From Asaia bogorensis (GTDB lineage: Bacteria > Pseudomonadota > Alphaproteobacteria > Reyranellales > Reyranellaceae): DNA of 44,537 nucleotides. The position numbers were made by a program, and so were the translations under genes. The stretch is taken from positions 1 through 44,537 of the forward strand of contig CAMDQJ010000017.1 in NCBI GenBank assembly GCA_945905835.1, given 5' to 3'. The notes beneath the pieces were generated by a model. That model was not told the origin of the DNA. It made no database searches and saw only the letters and a list, made by a program, of their open reading frames with translations. Of this stretch, positions 24,242-31,843 are shown one piece after another; positions within the stretch are counted from its first letter, which is position 1; each line of letters starts with the position of its first letter.

Positions 24242-25933
24242 ATGCACGGCGCGGAAATCGTCTTGAACGTCATCGGCAGCGTCGCCCTCCTGCTGTGGGG
24301 CGTGCGCATGGTCCGCACCGGCCTGACGCGGGCCTTCGGCGCCACCCTGCGCCGCGCCATCGCCGCCTGCTCGCGCAACCGCTTCACCGCCTTTGCCGGC
24401 GGCCTCGCCATCACCGGCCTGCTGCAATCGAGCACCGCCACCGCCCTGCTGCTTTCCTCCTTCGCCGGCCGCGGTCTGATCCCGCTCTCCATCGCCTTCG
24501 CCGTCATGCTGGGTGCCGATGTCGGCACCACGCTGGCCGCCCAGGTCCTGTCGCTCGACCTCGGTTGGGTGTCGCCGCTGATGATCGCGGCGGGCGTCAT
24601 CGCCTTCCTGTCGAGCGAGGCCGACCGCACCCGCCACATCTCGCGTGTCACCATCGGTCTCGGCCTGATGCTGCTGTCGCTGAAGCTGCTGACCCTGGCC
24701 GCCGCCCCATTGCGCGACGCGCCGGCCTTCGTCGCGGTGTTCTCCGGCCTGCAGGACGAGTACCTGCTGGCCGTCGTCGTCGCCACGGCGGCAACCTGGT
24801 TCGTGCATTCGAGTCTCTCGGTCGTGCTGCTGATCATGTCCTTCGCCGGCAGCGGCATCATCGGCCCGCAGCTCGGCCTCGCTTTGGTGATCGGCGCCAA
24901 TATCGGCGGGGCTCTCGCGCCCTACATGGCGCAGTCGGGCGCCGAGGTCGAAGCCCGCCGCGTGCCGCTGGCCAACCTCCTGACCCGCAGCATCGTCGGC
25001 GTGGCGATGTTGCCGTTCCTCGGGCTCGTCGTGCAGTGGCTGTCGATGATCGACCCCTCGCCGGCGCGCCTGCCGATCAACTTCCACACCGCCTTCAACC
25101 TGGTAGCAGCGATCGTCTTCCTGCCGCTGACCGATGTCGTCGCCTGGCTGTGCCGCCGCCTGCTGCCCGCCAAGCCGGTGACCGACGACCCCGGCAAGCC
25201 GCGCCACCTCGATCCCAACGTGCTCGATTCGCCGGCCGAGGCGCTGGGCTGCGCCGCCCGCGAGACGCTGAACCTTGGCGACCGCGTGGCCGACATGCTG
25301 CGCCAGACCATCGACGTGTTCGAGCGTAACGACCAGCGCCTGGTCAAGGTGGTCGAGAATGCCGACGACGCGGTCGATCGCCTGCACGAGGCGATCAAAC
25401 TCTATCTCATCCAGACCTCGCGCAACGAGCTCAGCGAGGAGGAGAGCAAGCGCTACGTCGAGATCCTCGGCTTCACCATGAACCTCGAGCATGTCGGCGA
25501 CATCGTCGACAAGAACCTGATGGAGCTCGCCTCCAAGAAGATCAGGAACCGCTACGCCTTCTCGCCCGAGGGCTTGGCCGAGCTGAAGCAGTTCCACAGC
25601 CGGGTGATCGAGAATTTGCGGCTGGCGCTCAATGTCTTCACGACCCGCGACATCGTGCTGGCGCGCCGCCTGATCGCCGAGAAGACGGCGATGCGCGAGG
25701 CCGAGGCCAGGTCGGCAGAGAGCCATTTCGCGCGCCTGCGCGAGGGCCGTACCGATTCGATCGAGACCAGCTCGATCCACATGGACGTGATCCGCGATCT
25801 CAAGCGCATCAACGGTCACCTGACCTCGGTCGCCTACCCGATCCTGGAGGCTGCAGGCGAGTTGGCCGACACGCGGCTGCGGTCCCTGCCCGCTCCGGTG
25901 ACTGCAACGGAGCAGGCTGCGCCATCCACCTAA
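24242..25933 (+). CDS. Na/Pi cotransporter family protein with PhoU-like domain
   Basis: A 563-residue protein. The N-terminal membrane half (about 1-320) has two inverted repeats; repeat one has the signature GLLQSSTAT (Q62), while the matching site in repeat two reads FVHSSLS (H189 in place of Gln). The C-terminal half (about 340-540) is a helical PhoU-like domain (NLGDRVADMLRQTIDVFERND..., MNLEHVGDIVDKNLMEL). Such proteins move phosphate with sodium; direction in bacteria is debated. The position after lysR and beside phnWAY suggests handling of the phosphate released by PhnA. The His substitution may be a subfamily trait. Confidence 0.88.
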   Translation: MHGAEIVLNVIGSVALLLWGVRMVRTGLTRAFGATLRRAIAACSRNRFTAFAGGLAITGLLQSSTATALLLSSFAGRGLIPLSIAFAVMLGADVGTTLAAQVLSLDLGWVSPLMIAAGVIAFLSSEADRTRHISRVTIGLGLMLLSLKLLTLAAAPLRDAPAFVAVFSGLQDEYLLAVVVATAATWFVHSSLSVVLLIMSFAGSGIIGPQLGLALVIGANIGGALAPYMAQSGAEVEARRVPLANLLTRSIVGVAMLPFLGLVVQWLSMIDPSPARLPINFHTAFNLVAAIVFLPLTDVVAWLCRRLLPAKPVTDDPGKPRHLDPNVLDSPAEALGCAARETLNLGDRVADMLRQTIDVFERNDQRLVKVVENADDAVDRLHEAIKLYLIQTSRNELSEEESKRYVEILGFTMNLEHVGDIVDKNLMELASKKIRNRYAFSPEGLAELKQFHSRVIENLRLALNVFTTRDIVLARRLIAEKTAMREAEARSAESHFARLREGRTDSIETSSIHMDVIRDLKRINGHLTSVAYPILEAAGELADTRLRSLPAPVTATEQAAPST

Positions 25934-25940
25934 CGCTGCA

Positions 25941-26055
25941 CCCGTCGTCTCGACCGAAGCCGAGCGTAGCGAGGCGCAGCGGAGAGACCTCCTCTCTACA
26001 ATTAGCTGCTTCCGGTTGAGAGTAGGCCCCTCGGCTACGCTCGGGGCGACGGGGA
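25941..26055. repeat. Interspersed palindromic repeat, copy A
   Basis: The left arm 25941-25991 contains CCGAGCGTAGCGAGG and the right arm (26028-26045) contains CCTCGGCTACGCTCGGG, its near-perfect reverse complement, so the element can fold into a long hairpin with an internal segment. The left 50 bp match copy B (31681-31731) at about 43 positions. It begins eight bases after the Na/Pi cotransporter stop and may also terminate that transcript. It looks like a dispersed intergenic REP-like element, and no protein is encoded. Confidence 0.75.
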
Positions 26056-26120
26056 GCTAATTGCGCGCGTCCGCCCTCGAAATCCACACGACGCGCCGCC
26101 CTTCAGGTATCCTCCCCGCC

Positions 26121-26681
26121 ATGGACGCCTTCCTCGTCGTCGACATGCAGGTCGGCCTGCTCGCCGGTGCGCCCAAGCACGATCTGCAGGGCGTCATCGG
26201 CCGCATCAACCTCCTGGCAGCGCAGGTCCGCGAGGGGGCGGGCAAGGTCGTCTGGATCCAGCATGCCGGCCCGGCCGGAGACGATTTCGCGCCGGGCAGG
26301 CCGGGCTGGGCCCTGCTCCCCGATCTGATCCGCGCGGGGACCGACGCGATCGTGCCCAAGACCCTGAACGATGCCTTCGCCGGCACCGGCCTGCAGGCCC
26401 TTCTGGCCGCACTGGCGCCCGAGCGCCTGCTGATCGTCGGATGGGCGACCGATTTCTGCGTCGATTCGACGGTGCGGTCGGCGGTGTCGCACGGTCACGC
26501 CGTCACCGTGGTTGGCGATGGCCATACGCTGAACGACCGGCCGCATCTCGCCGCGCCGGCCGTGATCGGCCACCACAACTGGGTCTGGAGCCAGCTCATC
26601 TCTAACCGCTCCATCCGGGTCGCCAGCACGGCCGAACTGCTCGCGGACACCCCGGAGAACAGCGCCGCCTCGCCGCGATAG
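26121..26681 (+). CDS. Isochorismatase-family cysteine hydrolase
   Basis: A 186-residue hydrolase with the family's catalytic triad in order: D8 (LVVDMQ), K80 (VPKTLNDAF) and C113 (TDFCVDST), the last after the cis-peptide segment VGWATDF. Members cleave amides such as N-carbamoylsarcosine, nicotinamide or ureidoacrylate, or the isochorismate ether bond. The frame is open upstream, but ATG 26121 begins the homologous part. No Shine-Dalgarno sequence is seen; a GGTATCCT box nine bases ahead suggests a leaderless transcript. Single gene between a repeat and an SDR; substrate unknown. Confidence 0.85.
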   Translation: MDAFLVVDMQVGLLAGAPKHDLQGVIGRINLLAAQVREGAGKVVWIQHAGPAGDDFAPGRPGWALLPDLIRAGTDAIVPKTLNDAFAGTGLQALLAALAPERLLIVGWATDFCVDSTVRSAVSHGHAVTVVGDGHTLNDRPHLAAPAVIGHHNWVWSQLISNRSIRVASTAELLADTPENSAASPR

Positions 26682-26786
26682 TCTCGCTCGCCCTTGATGG
26701 CCACCGAAGACGCGGGCACGCTCATTCGACAGAGCGCCGCGGCACAAGACGATCTATCTGAATTGTCGGGAATGAGGGACACGCAT

Positions 26787-27647
26787 ATGGCTATCGCACT
26801 TGTCACCGGAACCAGCACCGGCATAGGCCTTGCAACCGCCATCACGCTGGGGCGTGCAGGCCATACGGTATTCGCCGGGATGCGCAATCCGGAACGCGGC
26901 GACGAACTTCGAGCGACGGTCGCCCAGGAGAAACTGCCGGTTACGGTCGTCCAGCTCGATGTCGACAGCGATGCATCGGTCGACGGCGCGATTGGCCGGA
27001 TCCTCGCCGAAAACGGCCGGATCGACGTGCTGGTCAACAATGCCGGCATCGGCGGCGGCGGTCCGGTGGATGAGGCGCCGATCGCCATCTTCCGCCAGGC
27101 CATGGAGACGAACTTCTTCGGCGGCCTGCGCTGCATCAAGGCCGTCGTGACGGGCATGCGAACCAGGCGCAGCGGATGCATCGTCAACGTCACATCGGTG
27201 GCCGGCCGCTTCGGGTTGTCGCCGCAGGCGGCCTATGCGTCGTCGAAGTGGGCGTTCGAGGGGTTGAGCGAATGCTCGGCGCAGGAGCTCAAGGCCTTCA
27301 ATGTGCGCGTCGCCATCGTCGAGCCGGGCGTCATCGCGACGCCGATGACCATGAAGCCCCGGCCGGCGATGCCGCAAAGTCCCTATGATGAGCGACGCCA
27401 TCGGATCCGTGCTTTCTTCGAGGCGTCGCTCAAAACCCCGACATCGCCCTTCGTCGTGGCCGAGCAGATTCGCGATATCGTCGGCGGCACGAGCTGGCAA
27501 CTGCGGTATCCGGCGGGGCCCGATGCCGCAACGCTCATCAAGTGGCGCCGGGACAAGACCGACGAGGAATGGGTGAACCTCGGCGCAGCGAGCGATGCCG
27601 AATGGGCGGCCGACGCCAAGAAGATCCTGGGTCTGGATGTGGCTTAG
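26787..27647 (+). CDS. Short-chain dehydrogenase/reductase (SDR)
   Basis: A 286-residue classical SDR: nucleotide motif TGTSTGIG (7-14), NNAG (84-87), catalytic S137, Y150 and K154 (YASSK). Sequence after Y-x3-K includes VAIVEPGVIATPM, typical of the family. The ATG at 26787 is chosen over frame-open upstream codons because GGGA precedes it and the Rossmann strand starts there. It stands alone, 105 bp after the hydrolase and 110 bp before the cupin gene. The substrate cannot be told. Confidence 0.88.
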   Translation: MAIALVTGTSTGIGLATAITLGRAGHTVFAGMRNPERGDELRATVAQEKLPVTVVQLDVDSDASVDGAIGRILAENGRIDVLVNNAGIGGGGPVDEAPIAIFRQAMETNFFGGLRCIKAVVTGMRTRRSGCIVNVTSVAGRFGLSPQAAYASSKWAFEGLSECSAQELKAFNVRVAIVEPGVIATPMTMKPRPAMPQSPYDERRHRIRAFFEASLKTPTSPFVVAEQIRDIVGGTSWQLRYPAGPDAATLIKWRRDKTDEEWVNLGAASDAEWAADAKKILGLDVA

Positions 27648-27757
27648 CGTCTTTCTGCCCGGCGCGTCGGTATCCGGTTGAACTGCCGGAGCAAAGGAGC
27701 CAGTCTTGATCTTCCGACGAGGCGCAGCCCGTTCGCCGACAGAGGGAGGAAACCACC

Positions 27758-28192
27758 ATGTCACCCGATTCAGCTACGATGCCGTCACGCAAGGTATCAG
27801 GCCAGAAAGTCGCCCATGCCCGCAGCGCCGAGCCGGTGCTGGTTAAGGGACGGCGCGAGTTCTTCACCTATCGCGACCTTGGCGTTGCCGACGCCAGCGC
27901 CGGCGCGCTGCGCGCCCAGGTGATGAAGTCGAGCCAGGGCATGAGCCGGCCGACCGGCTGGCACTATCACGAGTGCGACGGCCAGTTCGTCTACATCCTG
28001 AAGGGCTGGGTCGATCTGCAGTTCGAGGACGGCCGCACGATGCGCGTCGAGGAAGGCGATTCGCTCTTCATCCCCGGCTTCCTTCGCCACAACGAAATCC
28101 GCACCTCGCAGGAGATGGAAATCCTCGAAGTGTCGGTGCCCGGGACGATGGGCACGACGCCGTGCGACGCACCGGCGGGCTTCAAGGACTAA
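27758..28192 (+). CDS. Cupin domain protein
   Basis: A 144-residue single-domain cupin. Motif 1 is GWHYHECDGQFVYILKGW (two His, with Gln where a metal-binding Glu is usual), and motif 2 is EEGDSLFIPGFLRHNE. It may act as a small metal enzyme, isomerase or ligand sensor; there is no HTH. GGGAGGAAA precedes the start at 27758. Its stop is seven bases from the stop of the convergent binding-protein gene. Confidence 0.82.
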   Translation: MSPDSATMPSRKVSGQKVAHARSAEPVLVKGRREFFTYRDLGVADASAGALRAQVMKSSQGMSRPTGWHYHECDGQFVYILKGWVDLQFEDGRTMRVEEGDSLFIPGFLRHNEIRTSQEMEILEVSVPGTMGTTPCDAPAGFKD

Positions 28193-28198
28193 CCCAAG

Positions 28199-29209
28199 CT
28201 ACTTCTTCGGATCGGCCTTGCCGTCGTAACGCTTGGCCCATTCGGCGAGGATGCGCTCGCGGTTGCGGGCGGCCCAGGCGAAGTCGTTGTCCATCAGCAG
28301 CGACGCGAGGTTGTCCGGCAGGTTCTTGATCGGCTTGGAGAATTCCGGCCGCGCCGCCACCGCCCGGCTCTCGGCGTACATGCGCATGCCGGCATCCGAC
28401 GCCGCCCAGTCGGCGAGCTTCTTCGCCGCCTCGGCATGCGGCGCGTTCTTGACCACGGCGAAGGCGTTCATCTCCCAGCCCAGCGCCTTCTGCGGGAAGA
28501 CGATCTCGACCGGCGCGCCCTGCGCCAGCTCGCGCGCGGCGCGAACGTCGAAGGCGATGCCGACCACCGCCTCGCCGCGTGCCGCCAGCGTCGCCGGCTG
28601 CGAGCCGGAATGGGTGTAGCGCCAGATGTTCTCGTGCAGCGCGTCCATGAACTTCCAGCCGCCCTCCTCGCCGAAGCCCTGCAGCCAGGCCGAGACGTCG
28701 AGGAAGCCGGTGCCGGAGGACAGCGGATGCGGCATCACCACCTTGCCCTTGTAGGCGGGCTTGGTGAGGTCGGCCCAGCTTTCGGGTTTGGGAATGCCGA
28801 GCTTCTTGCCTTCCGTCACGTTGTAGACGATCGCCGCCACCCAGGCGGAATTGCCGAACCAGCGCGGCGGGCTGGTCGGGTCGCGGAACTTGGCCGGGAT
28901 CTTCGCCAGACCCGGCGGCGAATAGGGCAGCAGCACGTCGGCGTCTGCAAGCTGGCCGAGGCTCGAGGCCGCGACGCCCCAGACAGCGTCGGCGCGCGGG
29001 TTGGCCTTCTCGGCCAGCAGGCGGGCGGTGATGACGCCGTTGGCGTCGTGCACCCAGCGGATGGTCACGCCCGGCACGTCCTTCTCGAACGCCGCCTTGT
29101 AGGGCGCGAGGTCCTCTTTTTCGTAGGAGGTGTAGACGATGACTTCCTGGGCGGTTGCCGCGCCGGCGAAGGCCAGCAACGACGCCAGGACCGAAACGAT
29201 GAAACGCAT
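28199..29209 (-). CDS. Second PhnS2-like ABC substrate-binding protein (orphan)
   Basis: A 336-residue periplasmic binding protein with a signal peptide of about 20 residues (FAGAATA, then QE). It is a clear paralogue of the protein at 11814-12860: shared segments include NPRADxxWGxAASS, SWADLTKPxYK, SSGTGxL, THSGSQP and AEWAKRYDGKADPKK at the end. No permease or ATPase is next to it, so it may deliver ligand to the importer at 9008-11795. It follows the GcvT-type dehydrogenase by 11 bases; start ATG 29209 has GGGGAG ahead. The frame is open further upstream inside the dehydrogenase gene, but that part is a shadow. Confidence 0.87.
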   Translation of the reverse strand: MRFIVSVLASLLAFAGAATAQEVIVYTSYEKEDLAPYKAAFEKDVPGVTIRWVHDANGVITARLLAEKANPRADAVWGVAASSLGQLADADVLLPYSPPGLAKIPAKFRDPTSPPRWFGNSAWVAAIVYNVTEGKKLGIPKPESWADLTKPAYKGKVVMPHPLSSGTGFLDVSAWLQGFGEEGGWKFMDALHENIWRYTHSGSQPATLAARGEAVVGIAFDVRAARELAQGAPVEIVFPQKALGWEMNAFAVVKNAPHAEAAKKLADWAASDAGMRMYAESRAVAARPEFSKPIKNLPDNLASLLMDNDFAWAARNRERILAEWAKRYDGKADPKK

Positions 29210-29220
29210 GTCCACTCCCC

Positions 29221-31680
29221 TTACATCTTGGTGCGCGCACCCGTCGGATCGTAAGGCGGCCGCAGCGACACCTTGGCCTTCAGGCGCTTGCCCGCAAGGT
29301 CGACTTCGAAATTGCCGAGCTCCAGCCAGGCCGTGTCGATCGCCTCGCTGTCCTCGCGCCGGACATAGCCCAGCCCGACCGAGGCGCCGACGGTGTGGCC
29401 GTAGCCCGCCGAGGTGAGATCGCCGACCGGCCTGCCCTCGCGCAGCAGCGCCTCGCCGCCCCACAGCAGCGGCTCGCGGTCCTCCAGCAGCACCGAGACC
29501 ATGCGGCGGGTGAGCGGCTTGGCCCTGGCGTCGACCAGTGCCTGGCGGCCCAGGAAGCCGCCGACCTTGTCGAGCTTCACCGCCCAGCCGAGGCCCGCCT
29601 GCCACGGCGTGTCGTCGGGCGTGAGTTCGCGGCCCCAGGCGCGGTAGGCCTTCTCGAGGCGGAGCGACTCGACGGCGTAGTAGCCGGCGTCGCGCAGGCC
29701 GAATTCCTCGCCGGCCGCATGCAGCGCCTCGAACACGGTGACGGCGAATTCGGCCGGCGTGTAGAGCTCCCAGCCCAGCTCGCCCATGTAGGTGCGGCGC
29801 GAGGCGAGAACGGTGGCATAGCCGACGCCGATCTCGCGGATCGTGGCGAAGGGGAAGGCCTCGTTGGAGAAATCGGCCTTGCTCACCTTCTGCAGGAGCT
29901 TGCGGCTGTTGGGACCCATCACCGACAGCACCGTCCAGCCGCCGGTCACGTCGGTCAGTGTGACGTGCGCGTCGGGATCGACGTGTTTGGTGATCCAGTC
30001 GGCGTCGCGCGTCACCTGCGCCGAGCCGGTGATGACCATGAACTTGTCGGGCGCCAGGCGTGCCAGCGTCAAGTCGCTCTCGTAGGTGCCTCGGTTGTTC
30101 AGCAGGCCGGTGTAGACGGTGCGGCCGACCGGCACGTCGATGTCGTTGGTGCAAAGGAGCTGCAGCGCCTTGGCGGCGTCGCGACCCTGAAACAGGAATT
30201 TGCCGAACGAGGTTTCGTCGACGACGGTGACGGCCTCGCGCGTCGCCTTGTGCTCTGATGCGGCGGCATGGAACCAGGCGCCGCGGCCCCAGCCGTATTG
30301 CATGTCGGGCGTCTTGCCGGGGCCGGCGAACCAGTTGGGCCGGTCCCAACCCATCTTGTTGCCGAACCAGGCGCCACGGTCCTTGAGGCGGTCGTAGAGC
30401 GGCGAGCGGCGGAACGGCCGGCCGCTCTGGGCCTCGCGCTGCGGCCAGACCATCTTGTAGTGCAGGCCCAGCGTCTCGGCGACGCGGTCGCGCAGCCAGG
30501 TGTCGTTGCCGTGAAAGTTGGCGAAGCGGCGGATGTCGACCGGCCAGAGGTCGAGCGTCGGCTCGCCGGCGATGATCCATTCGGCCAGCGCCATGCCGGC
30601 GCCGCCGGAACTGGCGATGCCCATCGAGTTGAAGCCGGCGCCGACGAAGAAGCCCTTTAGCGTCGGCGCCTCACCCAGGATGTAGTTGAGGTCGGGCGTA
30701 AAACTTTCCGGGCCGTTCATGAAGGTTTTTATGCCGGTCTTCTCCAGCGCCGGGACGCGGATCAGGGCGTTATCCATCAGGATCTGGAACTGATCCCAGT
30801 CGTCGGGCAACATGCCGAACTCGAAATCGTCGGGAATGATGTCCTTGTTCCACGGCTTGGCGTCGGGCTCGAAGCCACCCATCAGCAGGCCGCCGACCTC
30901 CTCCTTGAAGTAAATGTAGCCGTCGGGATCGCGCATCACCGGCAGGTCGCGCGCCACGTTCTCCATCTTTTCCGTGACGATATACATGTGCTCGCAGGAA
31001 TAGAGCGGCACCGTAACGCCGACCATGCGCCCGAGCTGGCGCGCCCACTGACCGCCGCAGTTGACCACGATCTCGGCCGTGATTTTTCCCTCGGTGGTCT
31101 CGACGCCGGTGACTCTCCTTCCCGTGAGGCCGTCCTCGGTGTTTACCGCCGTGACGCGCGTCTTCTCGAAGATGCGCACGCCGCCATTGCGCGCGCCCTT
31201 GGCCAGCGCCTGGGTGATGTCGGTCGGATTGGCCTTGCCGTCACCCGGCAGCCACACCGCACCGACCAGATCGTCGGTGCGCATGATCGGGTACTTGTCG
31301 CCGGCCTGGCTCGCAGTCAGTTCCTCACAGTCGACGCCCTGGGCATTGGCCATGGCGGCAGAGCGACGCAGCAGCGTCATGCGCTCCTCGGTGCGCGCCA
31401 CTGAGAGCGAGCCGCATTGCTTCCAGCCTGTGGCGAGTGCGGTCTCGGCCTCGAGCTTCGAATAGAGATCGGTGCTGTAGCGGATGAGGCGCGTGAGGTT
31501 CTGGTAGCTGCGGAGCTGGCCGACGAGGCCGGCGGCATGCCAGGTCGTGCCGCCGCTCAGGCGGCCCTGCTCCAGCAGCACGACGTCGGTCCAGCCGTTC
31601 TTCGCCAAGTGATAGGCCGTCGAGCAGCCCATGATGCCGCCACCGATGATGACGACCCGGGCCTGGGTGGGGAGAGTCAT
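29221..31680 (-). CDS. GcvT-family FAD-dependent dehydrogenase (second copy)
   Basis: An 819-residue enzyme with the same layout as the protein at 14265-16685: FAD fold VVIIGGGIMGCSTAYHL, TTWHAAGLVGQLRS with His48 at the covalent-flavin position, FAD-linker domain, then the folate-binding GcvT part (YMGELGWELYTP, DAGYYAVESLRLEKAYRAWG). It oxidises an N-methyl amine such as dimethylglycine, sarcosine or an analogue, with transfer of the methyl carbon to tetrahydrofolate. Its partner in the operon is a PhnS2-like binding protein, not a Rieske oxygenase. The specific substrate is unknown. Confidence 0.88.
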   Translation of the reverse strand: MTLPTQARVVIIGGGIMGCSTAYHLAKNGWTDVVLLEQGRLSGGTTWHAAGLVGQLRSYQNLTRLIRYSTDLYSKLEAETALATGWKQCGSLSVARTEERMTLLRRSAAMANAQGVDCEELTASQAGDKYPIMRTDDLVGAVWLPGDGKANPTDITQALAKGARNGGVRIFEKTRVTAVNTEDGLTGRRVTGVETTEGKITAEIVVNCGGQWARQLGRMVGVTVPLYSCEHMYIVTEKMENVARDLPVMRDPDGYIYFKEEVGGLLMGGFEPDAKPWNKDIIPDDFEFGMLPDDWDQFQILMDNALIRVPALEKTGIKTFMNGPESFTPDLNYILGEAPTLKGFFVGAGFNSMGIASSGGAGMALAEWIIAGEPTLDLWPVDIRRFANFHGNDTWLRDRVAETLGLHYKMVWPQREAQSGRPFRRSPLYDRLKDRGAWFGNKMGWDRPNWFAGPGKTPDMQYGWGRGAWFHAAASEHKATREAVTVVDETSFGKFLFQGRDAAKALQLLCTNDIDVPVGRTVYTGLLNNRGTYESDLTLARLAPDKFMVITGSAQVTRDADWITKHVDPDAHVTLTDVTGGWTVLSVMGPNSRKLLQKVSKADFSNEAFPFATIREIGVGYATVLASRRTYMGELGWELYTPAEFAVTVFEALHAAGEEFGLRDAGYYAVESLRLEKAYRAWGRELTPDDTPWQAGLGWAVKLDKVGGFLGRQALVDARAKPLTRRMVSVLLEDREPLLWGGEALLREGRPVGDLTSAGYGHTVGASVGLGYVRREDSEAIDTAWLELGNFEVDLAGKRLKAKVSLRPPYDPTGARTKM

Positions 31681-31840
31681 ACCGTCGTCCCGACCGGAGC
31701 CGCGCGTAGCGCGGCGTAGTGGAGGGACCTCTTTTCAGCGCGCACGAAAATAGGTCCCTCGACTTCGCTTCGCTTCAGCGCGGACATGGTCCGCGCGACT
31801 CGGGACGACGAGAGGGTTCGCTTCGCTCGGGGCGACGGAG
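31681..31840. repeat. Interspersed palindromic repeat, copy B (compound)
   Basis: This segment fills the gap between the GcvT-type dehydrogenase and Fe-ADH genes. 31681-31731 matches copy A. CGTCGTCCCG at the left is mirrored by CGGGACGACG at 31801-31810. A perfect 8-bp hairpin, GCGCGGAC-ATG-GTCCGCGC, lies at 31778-31796. GCTTCGCTCGGGGCGACGG at 31820-31838 echoes the right end of copy A. The nested structure suggests several palindromic modules. It may act as a terminator or mRNA-processing site between the eight-gene operon and the two genes after it. Confidence 0.75.
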
Positions 31841-31843
31841 GAC

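Noticed and set aside
28199-30580. A single minus-strand frame spanning part of the GcvT-type gene and the binding protein (apparent fusion)
   Set aside because: Only the part from ATG 29209 has homology and a signal peptide; upstream it is an out-of-frame reading of the dehydrogenase gene.
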